Source: Methanobacteriota archaeon (GTDB lineage Archaea > Halobacteriota > Halobacteria > Halobacteriales > Halalkalicoccaceae). Taken from it: DNA of 17,332 nt. A program made the translations under genes and the position numbers. Location: assembly GCA_022561895.1 (NCBI GenBank), contig JADFQH010000023.1, forward strand, positions 1 to 17,332, read 5' to 3'. Numbering within the stretch: position 1 is the first letter of the stretch; each line of letters begins with the position of its first letter. Positions 1 through 6,432 of the stretch are shown here, piece after piece. The notes below the pieces were generated by a model. It saw only the letters and a list, made by a program, of their open reading frames with translations. It ran no database searches and was not told the DNA's origin.

Positions 1-1
1 A

Positions 2-1408
2 GTGCCGCCGACGTTCGAAGCGATCCTTACCGTGTCGCCGCTTGCATACTACCTGCAGGCCCGCGTCTCCGTCGAAGCAGGGGCGACACCGACCATCTCG
101 GCACCGGGTCTCTCCTATCAACTGGACGGCGATCTTCCCGATACGGTCGCCTCGTTGCTGCGCCGGGTGTTCTATCTTGACTGTTGTTCTCGGGAGGCGG
201 GTCCTACACTCGCCGGACTGCCTGCCCCTGAAAAACTCGGTCTCGCACCCGACGCGCTCTCGGACCCGATTCGCCGCCTTGCCGCGTATCTCGAACTCGA
301 TGATGAGTCGCTGGCGCTTCCCGAGTGGCATCTCGCGACCTACCTCCCCGCAGATCCGACTGGCGCTCGTGCGCTGCCGTACGCACTCGATCGGCTCAGC
401 CTGATCTACCCGCCCGAAACGCGACCGCTCGACGGGAAAGAACTCCTTCGACGATCGCTGACGGACTTCTATCGGGGCGGCCGACGCTCGGCGTCGGTCG
501 ACGCAATCAAGCCCGTTCTCGGACCCGCTCGGTCACACGCCTGGTTCGGTGAGACGATCCCGATCGACGTGTTCAACGCCCGAACCGAGGCGTACGAGAA
601 CGGACTTTCGGGACTCGACACCGACGGACGGCTTCCGTTTACCCTCGTTCAGAACGATCCAGAGATGGACGGCGAGTACGCCGAAGTCGCACGGATTTAC
701 GAGGATCACGCCTCCGATCTCCCGATCGACCTTACCGTCCATCGACAGCTCTCGTGTCGCGAACTTGCAACGGTGTTCGAACGCCAGACCGCGTTCGTTC
801 ACTACGTCGGCCACTGCGATACGGACGGTCTCCGGTGTACCGATGGTAACCTTTCGGCCGAAAACATCACGGAGAGCAACGCTCAGACGTTTTTCTTGAA
901 CGCCTGTGGCTCGTTTTACGAAGGCGAGTCGCTCGTCGAACGCGGTAGCGTCGCCGGTGGGGTGACGTTCTCGAAAGTGCTCAACGAGCAGGCCGCCACC
1001 GTCGGAACGACTTTCGCCCGCTTGCTGGTTTACGGCTTCAGCATCGACCGGGCGATGCAGCTCGCCCGTCGACGGATCATGATGGGCAAGAACTACGCCG
1101 TCGTCGGCGATGGAACCCATGTCCTCGGTGGCCGACGCGACCGCCAGCCCGGTACGCTGACTGTCGAACCCACCGGTGAGACGTTTTCGATCGGATACGA
1201 CGTACTCCCGAACTGGACGGCCGGTGGCTGGTACTTCCCCGAAGGAGTCGGCGACGACACGCCACACCTCCACGGAACGACGACCGAGTCCGATCTCGAC
1301 CGGACTGCCTTTCTCAACCTTCTAGAGTCGGTCGACGCACCGATCGTGTACGACGGCCGATTTTTCTGGCCCGAGGAGCTGGTTTCTTCCCTCCGTTCTC
1401 AAGAATGA
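2..1408 (+). CDS. CHAT-domain (caspase-like) protein, 5' end cut by the window
   Basis: The reading frame is open from the first bases, so the visible GTG at base 2 is probably not the true start and the N terminus is missing. The 468 visible residues end in a region resembling the CHAT (caspase HetF associated with TPRs) fold. His271 lies in FVHYVGHCDTDG and Cys302 in FFLNACGSF, the His/Cys dyad layout of clan CD proteases. The following TVGTTFARLLVYGFSIDRAM segment with its downstream MGKNYAVVGDGTH is also typical of CHAT C termini. Nothing resembles a signal peptide or membrane segment, although the true N terminus is absent. CHAT proteins are proteases or scaffolds; the substrate is unknown. 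The gene lies 157 bp upstream of tbsP on the same strand, but tbsP has its own promoter. The CHAT call is fairly sure; proteolytic activity is inferred from the dyad only. Confidence 0.65.
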   Translation: MPPTFEAILTVSPLAYYLQARVSVEAGATPTISAPGLSYQLDGDLPDTVASLLRRVFYLDCCSREAGPTLAGLPAPEKLGLAPDALSDPIRRLAAYLELDDESLALPEWHLATYLPADPTGARALPYALDRLSLIYPPETRPLDGKELLRRSLTDFYRGGRRSASVDAIKPVLGPARSHAWFGETIPIDVFNARTEAYENGLSGLDTDGRLPFTLVQNDPEMDGEYAEVARIYEDHASDLPIDLTVHRQLSCRELATVFERQTAFVHYVGHCDTDGLRCTDGNLSAENITESNAQTFFLNACGSFYEGESLVERGSVAGGVTFSKVLNEQAATVGTTFARLLVYGFSIDRAMQLARRRIMMGKNYAVVGDGTHVLGGRRDRQPGTLTVEPTGETFSIGYDVLPNWTAGGWYFPEGVGDDTPHLHGTTTESDLDRTAFLNLLESVDAPIVYDGRFFWPEELVSSLRSQE

Positions 1409-1479
1409 TACTGCTGTACTACCCTGTGGTTCGAACGGATTCCGTCGAAAACCGTAGAGAGACGGTTAGATTCAATGGG

Positions 1480-1511
1480 TATGATATAATTCATGTGTTT
1501 GGTGATATCAC
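1480..1511. promoter_or_regulatory. two palindromes upstream of the tbsP promoter (candidate operators)
   Basis: GTGATATCAC at 1502-1511 is a perfect 10-bp palindrome. At 1480-1493, ATGATATAATTCAT has 4-bp inverted ends (ATGA/TCAT) around an AT core. Both sit directly upstream of the tbsP TATA box in an AT-rich stretch, where a dimeric wHTH regulator could bind. No binding motif that I know matches exactly, so the role is inferred. The first element could also be a second TATA box. Confidence 0.3.
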
Positions 1512-1524
1512 TGTCTATCGGCCG

Positions 1525-1537
1525 TTATAATTAAATA
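1525..1537 (+). promoter_or_regulatory. TATA-box promoter of tbsP
   Basis: TTATAATTAAATA is the strongest TATA-like element in this intergenic region. Its centre is about 35 bp before the ATG at 1566, which predicts a leader of only a few bases, typical for haloarchaea. Confidence 0.6.
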
Positions 1538-1565
1538 GTTGCAAAGACATTGTACGCCCACAACT

Positions 1566-2381
1566 ATGGCCTCAAATTTACTCGATGATAATATCGAAGA
1601 TATCCTACGAACGGTCCTCGAGTCCTCTTCGGAGGATCTCATCGTAGTGAACCCATCCGCGGACGCGATAGAGGAGCTGATCGATGTCGCAGGCGGCATC
1701 TCGGAGCTGCCGCGGATGCGCTTGCTCGGCGACGAGTCGACGCTCAAGACGGTGATGAGTGACTTCATCCTTGCGAGCAACGCCGCGGATCTGATCGACG
1801 ACGACACACTTACGCTCCGCGCGCTTGCTGATGGCAGCGAGAACTCGCTTCTGGTGACGCCGAACGAAGTCGTTGCCCTCGTCAACGTCGGCGACACCGT
1901 TGCCGGGCTGACGACCGACGACGAGGAGTTCGTCTCGCTCGCGTACGACTCCTATACGACGGCGTGGGACGAGGCCGAGGCGTTCAAGCTTCGAACACCA
2001 CCGCTTTCGCGCGTTCGTACGACGCTTTCCGAGGAGATCGGCGACCCCGTCGAAGCCGACTTTTCGGGTGTGCTCGACTCGCTTCAAACCGCCCGTGGCG
2101 ACGGCGATGGTCTCGATGAGGTGACGATTTCGCTGCTCGTCGCGGCGAAAAACGAGGTCCTGCTCTATGATATCTCGAAGTGGGGCGAGGACGTCGGCAT
2201 CGCGAGCAAGGCGACGTTTTCACGGACGAAAACGCGCCTCGAAGACATGGGCCTGATCGACACCGAGAAGGTCCCGATCGACGTTGGCCGACCACGCCTT
2301 CGTCTGAAGTTCGGCGACGAGCGTCTCCGTGAGGCGAACACCGACCAGCTCGCAAGCGTCGCACAGAACCTGCTCAACTGA
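1566..2381 (+). CDS. tbsP: TbsP-type wHTH transcriptional regulator (DUF5821 family)
   Basis: A 271-residue haloarchaeal regulator with no predicted membrane segment. The start MASNLLDDNIEDIL is chosen over an upstream in-frame TTG at 1539 because family members begin this way and because the TATA box at 1525-1537 fits this ATG. Residues 1-170 form an effector-like domain. Residues about 184-250 form a winged helix (EVTISLLVAAKNEVLLYDIS, then ASKATFSRTKTRLEDMGLID, then a GRPRLRLKF wing). In Haloferax volcanii, TbsP acts together with TrmB to control the glyceraldehyde-phosphate dehydrogenase gene gapII, linking sugar status to growth and cell shape. The same role is inferred here from family membership. 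Another gluconeogenic gene, pckA, lies 4 kb downstream. Palindromes before the promoter may mean autoregulation. The assignment rests on recalled family sequence and was not checked by search. Confidence 0.7.
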   Translation: MASNLLDDNIEDILRTVLESSSEDLIVVNPSADAIEELIDVAGGISELPRMRLLGDESTLKTVMSDFILASNAADLIDDDTLTLRALADGSENSLLVTPNEVVALVNVGDTVAGLTTDDEEFVSLAYDSYTTAWDEAEAFKLRTPPLSRVRTTLSEEIGDPVEADFSGVLDSLQTARGDGDGLDEVTISLLVAAKNEVLLYDISKWGEDVGIASKATFSRTKTRLEDMGLIDTEKVPIDVGRPRLRLKFGDERLREANTDQLASVAQNLLN

Positions 2382-2390
2382 TTCAGGCGG

Positions 2391-2397
2391 TTTTATT
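2391..2397 (+). promoter_or_regulatory. TATA-box promoter of the YcaO gene
   Basis: TTTTATT is centred about 27 bp before the ATG at 2421, the spacing of a haloarchaeal leaderless promoter. It suggests that YcaO can be transcribed separately from tbsP, which ends 39 bp upstream. Confidence 0.5.
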
Positions 2398-2420
2398 CGT
2401 TTTCCGACCGGAGCCAACGC

Positions 2421-4115
2421 ATGGACGTTTCCATCGGTCTCGTTGGCTCGGGTCCCGCTGGCGAAGCAGTAGCGACGGCGCTCGACGACATCGATGTTCC
2501 TGTACAGCAGTCTACTGTCGAAACACACCCCAAGCATACGCTCACGGTCGTTGTTGGGCATGCTGGCAGCGACGTGTTCACCGAGATCGACGACTCGCGT
2601 GACGATCCGTGGATCGGAATCGAGATCAGCGGTGTCGGCGGTCACGCGATTTCGGGTGTTGAGGCGTCGATCACGGGGTTTGCCCCCGAAACGGGCTGCT
2701 ATCGATGTCTCCGGACGCGGGTCGAAGCACGGGAGATCGAGACGGGGAGTGGCGAAACTGACCCAACTGATATGCGACTCGCGGGTGCGGTTGCGGGCCA
2801 CAGAGTCACCGCAGCGCTTCGAGGTGAGGAAGCGAGGCTGTTCGGCCACGTCATCGAACTGCCTTTCGCGGAGCGACGATTCCTTCCCGTGTCGACCTGT
2901 GAGTGTTGTGGTGGTCCACCGACCCCTCCAACTGGCGGTAGCGAGAGTCGCTCGATCGAGGAGGCGATTGCCCATGCCGAAGGCGGGATCGACGAGCGTG
3001 TCGGCATCGTTCAGTCGGTCGGCGAGGTCGCGTCGTTTCCCGCTCCGTACTATCTCGCAACGACGGCGGAAACGGAGGGATTCAGCGAGGTGAGCGCTGC
3101 GAACCAAGCGGCGGGTGTCGCAGCCGACTGGAACACGGCGTATATGAAAGCGCTGGGCGAGGCGCTGGAACGCTACAGCGCGGGCATCTATCGATCCGAG
3201 TGGTTCGAGATCGCCACCCCTGGGGAGCTATCGAACACGATTACTCCCGAAAAGTTCGTCGGGATCGACCCTGCTGATGTGGAAATTCCGTGGATCGAGG
3301 GCGAGCGACTCGATACCGGCGATGCTGTCTCGCTGCCCGCGGAGTTCGTCCAGTTTCCGCCACCGGAAAAACGATTCGGGTCGGCGATTACGACCGGACT
3401 CGGGCTTGGAAACGACCGGAACGAAGCGTTGCTTTCGGGACTGTACGAGGTGATCGAGCGCGACGCGACGATGCTTGCGTGGTACTCGACGTTCGAGGCG
3501 CTCGAACTCGCGGTCGAAGACGAGGGGTTTTCGACCCTTGAACGCCGGGCGGCGAGCGAGGGGCTTTCAGTTACGGCGCTGCTCGTGACCCAGGATATCG
3601 ACGTGCCGGTGGTTGCGGTGGCCGTCCACCGAGAGGCCGAATGGCCCCAGTTCGCACTCGGTTCGGACGCCGATCTCGATGCGAACGCAGCCGCCCGCTC
3701 CGCACTCTGTGAGGCCCTCCAGAACTGGATGGAGCTCCGGTCGATGGGTCCGGAGGGGGCGGGCGAAGAGTCGGGCTGGATCGGGAGATACGCCTCGTTC
3801 CCGGACCCTGTGAGGAAGTTTCTCGACAGTGGGGGGGCGGTCAAAGCGAGCGCGGTCGGAAGCCGTCCGCCCGACCGCGAGATCGAACTCGACTCGCTCG
3901 TTTCTCGGGTCAACGACGTCGGGTTGACGCCGTCTGCGGCGTGGATCACGCCCGTCGACGTTCGTACGCTCGGATTCGAAGCCGTTCGAGTCGTGGTTCC
4001 GGGCGCACAGCCGCTGTTTACACGCGAGCCGGTGTTCGGCGAGCGCGCGGAGACCGTACCACAAACGATGGGCTTCGAGCCGCGATTGGAACGGGACCCA
4101 CACCCATACCCGTAG
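2421..4115 (+). CDS. YcaO-family ATP-dependent cyclodehydratase/thioamidase-like protein
   Basis: A 564-residue protein. YcaO enzymes use ATP to activate peptide backbone amides, forming azolines or thioamides on RiPPs or proteins. Residues 1-170 carry a GLVGSGPAG segment at 6-14 and four or more cysteines, CYRC at 93-96 and CECC at 160-163, which fit a zinc-binding docking region like that of SagD/cyclodehydratase partner domains. The YcaO domain follows from about 195, with ATP/Mg-binding type motifs: GEALERYSAG (246-255), GLGLGNDRNEALLSGLYEVI (326-345) and ERDA. The protein ends in DPHPYP, a PxPxP tail like that required by azoline-forming YcaOs. No TfuA, SagB-like dehydrogenase or precursor peptide is visible nearby, so the substrate is unknown. 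The gene converges on the DUF63 gene with a 2-bp gap. The YcaO call is sure; the RiPP versus housekeeping role is open. Confidence 0.85.
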   Translation: MDVSIGLVGSGPAGEAVATALDDIDVPVQQSTVETHPKHTLTVVVGHAGSDVFTEIDDSRDDPWIGIEISGVGGHAISGVEASITGFAPETGCYRCLRTRVEAREIETGSGETDPTDMRLAGAVAGHRVTAALRGEEARLFGHVIELPFAERRFLPVSTCECCGGPPTPPTGGSESRSIEEAIAHAEGGIDERVGIVQSVGEVASFPAPYYLATTAETEGFSEVSAANQAAGVAADWNTAYMKALGEALERYSAGIYRSEWFEIATPGELSNTITPEKFVGIDPADVEIPWIEGERLDTGDAVSLPAEFVQFPPPEKRFGSAITTGLGLGNDRNEALLSGLYEVIERDATMLAWYSTFEALELAVEDEGFSTLERRAASEGLSVTALLVTQDIDVPVVAVAVHREAEWPQFALGSDADLDANAAARSALCEALQNWMELRSMGPEGAGEESGWIGRYASFPDPVRKFLDSGGAVKASAVGSRPPDREIELDSLVSRVNDVGLTPSAAWITPVDVRTLGFEAVRVVVPGAQPLFTREPVFGERAETVPQTMGFEPRLERDPHPYP

Positions 4116-4117
4116 CA

Positions 4118-5251
4118 TCAGATCGCGAACGTCGCCCTGAGAAAGTCCCGCGTCCCGGGACCGAGACCCACGGCGAGGATGGCAATCAGCAGCAACATCG
4201 AGTATCGGGGACTCTCATCGAATATCTCGTCGTTGAAGACCCAGACGACGAACAGCGCGGCCCCGATCTTTACGAACAGGAAGGGCCATGCCGTCCCGAT
4301 CGCCCCCGAGACCGAAGGTGGTTGAATCGCGTTCGTAATATCGATGATCGCGCTGTTGACGACGTGTTTCGGCGAGTACGTTGGAATCCCCAGCTCGTTC
4401 GACCAGTCGAGACTGAGGACGTTCGCGATCCCATCGACGGTGTGACCCCAGACGACGAGCACGCCCATGTAGCCGGTGGCGACGTTCACTTCTGGAACGT
4501 ATCGCTCGGTGCCGACCCACGCGAGTACGGCAACGACCGTCGCACCGGTGAGCGTGATGAGCGCGACCGCGGGGTGAAACTCGAGGACATCGGTGGTGAT
4601 TGCAAGCCAGCCGAGATATCCGATCGTGACCGTGAACGCAAGGGTTCCAATCGCGGCGAGGGGATACTCATACCGACTGACGAGACCGTTCCGAGCGATA
4701 GCAACGCTCACGAGTAGCGCCGCGAGCGTGACGAAAAAGACGGTGAAGTAGATAAACGGGCTGATGAACAGGCCGCTTATTGGGAACGAGATCGCGGGCT
4801 CGCCGGTCGTCCGCAAGAGGGCGATGCTCGCGTCCTCGACGGTTCTGAGGGTTCCACCGAACAGCATGAACGGGAACAGCGCGAAGAAAAAGCCGTGGCC
4901 CTTGGCGATATCGAGTTTTCGGAGCAGGAAGACGACGCCGACGAGCGCGAAAACGAGGACGAGGGCGTAGCTAACGGTCGAAAGCGTCGTGTAGCCGGGT
5001 TCGGCGACGAACCCCATGGCCTGTTGGCACTCCGTGGCGCTGTCGAGGAGTTGGGTCTCGCCGCCGACGCGCTGTGCACAGGCGGAGCCGGTGCCGTCGG
5101 CGACGACCGGCCCCCAGAAATACCGCCAGAGAAAGCCGTCATACACCTGTCGGGGAAAGGCCACTGCGCCGACGGCGAGGGCGGTGATCATCGAGATCGC
5201 AACGGCGGCCCACGCGCGGGCAGGATCGATTCGATCCGAAACGTCGTCCAT
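4118..5251 (-). CDS. DUF63 family integral membrane protein
   Basis: A 377-residue archaeal membrane protein with roughly eight to nine hydrophobic helices. The first is at about residues 13-33 (WAAVAISMITALAVGAVAF) and the last is near the C terminus (MLLLIAILAVGLGPG). Conserved polar motifs of DUF63 lie inside or beside helices: FGGTLRTVEDA, VVWGHTVDGIANVLSLDW and GLGPGTRDFLR. The buried Arg, Glu, Asp and His suggest a transporter or membrane enzyme, but no DUF63 function is known to me. A loop near residues 58-74 has two cysteines. The ATG at 5251 is supported by a TATA-like element 27 bp upstream. The gene may also be read through from the Mut7-C gene that ends 39 bp before it. Confidence 0.85.
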   Translation of the reverse strand: MDDVSDRIDPARAWAAVAISMITALAVGAVAFPRQVYDGFLWRYFWGPVVADGTGSACAQRVGGETQLLDSATECQQAMGFVAEPGYTTLSTVSYALVLVFALVGVVFLLRKLDIAKGHGFFFALFPFMLFGGTLRTVEDASIALLRTTGEPAISFPISGLFISPFIYFTVFFVTLAALLVSVAIARNGLVSRYEYPLAAIGTLAFTVTIGYLGWLAITTDVLEFHPAVALITLTGATVVAVLAWVGTERYVPEVNVATGYMGVLVVWGHTVDGIANVLSLDWSNELGIPTYSPKHVVNSAIIDITNAIQPPSVSGAIGTAWPFLFVKIGAALFVVWVFNDEIFDESPRYSMLLLIAILAVGLGPGTRDFLRATFAI

Positions 5252-5274
5252 ATTTCAGAGGGTGTGGCCGGGAA

Positions 5275-5281
5275 GTTTTAG
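5275..5281 (-). promoter_or_regulatory. TATA-box promoter of the DUF63 gene
   Basis: CTAAAAC on the minus strand is centred 27 bp before the DUF63 ATG at 5251, in the 39-bp gap after the Mut7-C stop. It predicts a leaderless transcript. Confidence 0.45.
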
Positions 5282-5290
5282 GGTTCCGGT

Positions 5291-5782
5291 CTAGTCGCAC
5301 CGATATGTTTCATTCCGGCCTCCTTCGAGGTCCGCAAGCCTCGTCTCGACAGCCCGCCAGTGACTCCCTTTCCAGAACAGCTGATCGCATTCCTGACAGC
5401 GCCACACCGCCTGCTCGGTTGGCGAAGGCGCAGATGATGGCGTCGTCTCGTTTTTTCGAACGCCGCGAAGCCGTCCGTTACACATAGAACAGCGAGTAGG
5501 AGTGGACAGTTCGAGCTCGAATCCGATCGCGATCAGCTCCGAAAGCTGTCTCTCGATCGCCCGACTCCGCAACAGGACCGCGCCATCCGTCTGCCGTGCG
5601 AGACCGGTGTCCCTGGTGAGCAGCATACGCTCTTCCGCCGTGGCCAGCTCGCGAAGCTTCGAATCCTCCTCGATCCCACGATCGAGTGCGTAGGCGGTGT
5701 CGTACCCACACATCCGCAGATAGGTCGCGAGTTTGCCGAGCATCGCATCGAGCAAAAGGGTCCTATCGGCTGGAGTCGGCAT
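5291..5782 (-). CDS. Mut7-C RNase-domain protein with C-terminal zinc ribbon
   Basis: A 163-residue protein of the Mut7-C family, a PIN-like ribonuclease fold. Acidic residues in the expected places are Asp12 in LLLDAMLGKLATYLRM, the Glu-Glu-Asp after RGI (38-40) and Asp58 in LLTRDTGLA. A zinc ribbon follows, with Cys98/Cys101 (CSMC) and Cys129/Cys132 (CQEC), and the family ending DQLFWKGSHW. The start is the ATG at 5782. The frame stays open upstream to 5869, but the extra residues are low-quality and not family-like. Nuclease activity is predicted, while the RNA target is unknown. The loop at 109-123 (rich in Ser, Pro and Thr) is slightly longer than I expect for the family. The gene is divergent from a zinc-finger microprotein starting 104 bp away. 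Confidence 0.8.
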   Translation of the reverse strand: MPTPADRTLLLDAMLGKLATYLRMCGYDTAYALDRGIEEDSKLRELATAEERMLLTRDTGLARQTDGAVLLRSRAIERQLSELIAIGFELELSTPTRCSMCNGRLRGVRKNETTPSSAPSPTEQAVWRCQECDQLFWKGSHWRAVETRLADLEGGRNETYRCD

Positions 5783-5846
5783 ACCTGCTGTATGGGTCCG
5801 ATCCGTATGGGTAGAACGATTACTGCAATGACAGATATCCGAAGAC

Positions 5847-5852
5847 ATATAC
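5847..5852 (+). promoter_or_regulatory. TATA-like promoter of the zinc-finger microprotein
   Basis: ATATAC is centred about 36 bp before the ATG at 5886, giving a predicted transcription start near 5876 and a leader of roughly 9 bases. This fits a haloarchaeal short-leader mRNA. Confidence 0.4.
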
Positions 5853-5885
5853 CTATGCGTGATACTCAATCACACTGTGGGTTCG

Positions 5886-5999
5886 ATGACCAGACGATAT
5901 CCGCAATGGCACTGTCAGACGTGTGGGAAGCCGCTTCGTATCCGGCCGTGTCTCAACTGCCACCACCGCCAACGGTTGAGACCCGCATCCGCCGACTAA
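5886..5999 (+). CDS. 37-residue zinc-finger microprotein
   Basis: A short frame reads MTRRYPQWHCQTCGKPLRI, then RPCLNCHHRQRLRPASAD, then TAA. It holds two knuckles: Cys10-x2-Cys13-Gly (HCQTCGKP) and Cys22-x2-Cys25-His-His (PCLNCHH). The spacing is right for one tetrahedral zinc site. The protein is strongly basic (8 Arg, 1 Lys), unlike the acidic neighbours, which suggests RNA or DNA contact. Single-domain zinc-finger microproteins under 60 residues are an established class in haloarchaea. A GTG at 5877 in the same frame could add three residues. A TATA-like element lies 36 bp upstream, and a T6 run at 6020-6025 could end the transcript. I recognise no named family. Confidence rests on motif order and promoter placement. 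Confidence 0.55.
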   Translation: MTRRYPQWHCQTCGKPLRIRPCLNCHHRQRLRPASAD

Positions 6000-6019
6000 C
6001 CGACCACGACCGATCTCGA

Positions 6020-6025
6020 TTTTTT
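6020..6025 (+). terminator. T-run, possible terminator of the zinc-finger microprotein gene
   Basis: Six Ts follow the microprotein stop by 20 bp. Archaeal termination often needs only a T-tract. No stable hairpin precedes it. Confidence 0.3.
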
Positions 6026-6163
6026 CGCTCGACTCTCTTGGCCCGTAGCGCCCGCGATCGGTTTTGATCTACGAACACCGTGGCGGCCGCTAACCGATCT
6101 GTGTTCCATGAAGACTTTGCGAGGGAAGAGCGCTCCAAGAGCGGTCTTCTGCACTCTTTCGAG

Positions 6164-6247
6164 TGCGAGGGGAGGGATTTGAACCCACGGACCTCTACAG
6201 GAGCGGATCTTGAGTCCGCCGCCGTTTCCGGGCTTGGCTACCCTCGC
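6164..6247 (-). tRNA. tRNA-Leu (anticodon CAA)
   Basis: An 84-nt class II tRNA. The acceptor GCGAGGG (6247-6241) pairs with CCCTCGC (6171-6165), followed by discriminator A at 6164. The D arm is GCC...GGC with GG in the loop. The anticodon stem GCGGA/TCCGC holds the loop CTCAAGA, so the anticodon is CAA (reads UUG). The 14-nt variable arm is a leucine hallmark. The T loop is TTCAAAT. CCA is not encoded and there is no intron. The T stem GTGGG/CCCTC contains a T-T (U50-U64) mismatch, which is unusual but does not disrupt the fold. Confidence 0.93.
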
Positions 6248-6275
6248 ACGCAAACACCACTCAGTTAGCCGCCCG

Positions 6276-6285
6276 CTAAAAGATT
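6276..6285 (-). promoter_or_regulatory. TATA-like promoter of tRNA-Leu
   Basis: AATCTTTTAG on the minus strand lies about 33 bp before the tRNA 5' end and is the only AT-rich element at that spacing. Confidence 0.4.
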
Positions 6286-6339
6286 CCGAATCAGCAACCC
6301 GGACGAAACTGACCGCTCGTCCATGGAATCGGATATAGC

Positions 6340-6355
6340 TACTACGATCCGAGTT
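6340..6355 (+). promoter_or_regulatory. TrmB-like operator upstream of pckA
   Basis: TACTACGATCCGAGTT matches the haloarchaeal TrmB consensus TACT-N7-GAGTA at every fixed position except the last. It lies about 45 bp upstream of the pckA TATA box. In Halobacterium, TrmB sites upstream of the TATA box activate gluconeogenic genes when sugar is low. The consensus is recalled knowledge; use of the site here is inferred. Confidence 0.5.
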
Positions 6356-6394
6356 ACATTCTTTATTTTCACTGCTATGTGAACTGTAGACACA

Positions 6395-6402
6395 GCATAA
6401 TT
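6395..6402 (+). promoter_or_regulatory. TATA-box promoter of pckA
   Basis: CATAATTA is centred about 34 bp before the ATG at 6433 and predicts a start near 6426, so the leader would be under 10 bases. GGGAGGT at 6424-6430 resembles a ribosome binding site but lies too close to the ATG, with a 2-base spacer, to work normally. Confidence 0.55.
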
Positions 6403-6432
6403 AATGTCCGTGACGGTAGTAGTGGGAGGTAC

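Noticed and set aside
533..1273. 246-residue minus-strand frame opposite the CHAT gene
   Set aside because: Antisense shadow with a low-complexity, Arg/Val-rich translation and no promoter.
3941..4717. 258-residue plus-strand frame over the YcaO end and DUF63
   Set aside because: Very Arg/Asp-rich with no hydrophobic core; it crosses a convergent gene pair and shadows DUF63.
5792..6067. 91-residue plus-strand frame over the same stretch as the zinc-finger microprotein
   Set aside because: Its composition is random-looking, whereas another frame holds the paired CxxC motifs with a promoter at the right place.
5783..6432. tRNA-linked integration site or genomic island boundary
   Set aside because: No integrase, no direct repeat of the tRNA 3' end elsewhere in the window, and flanking genes look like core haloarchaeal genes.
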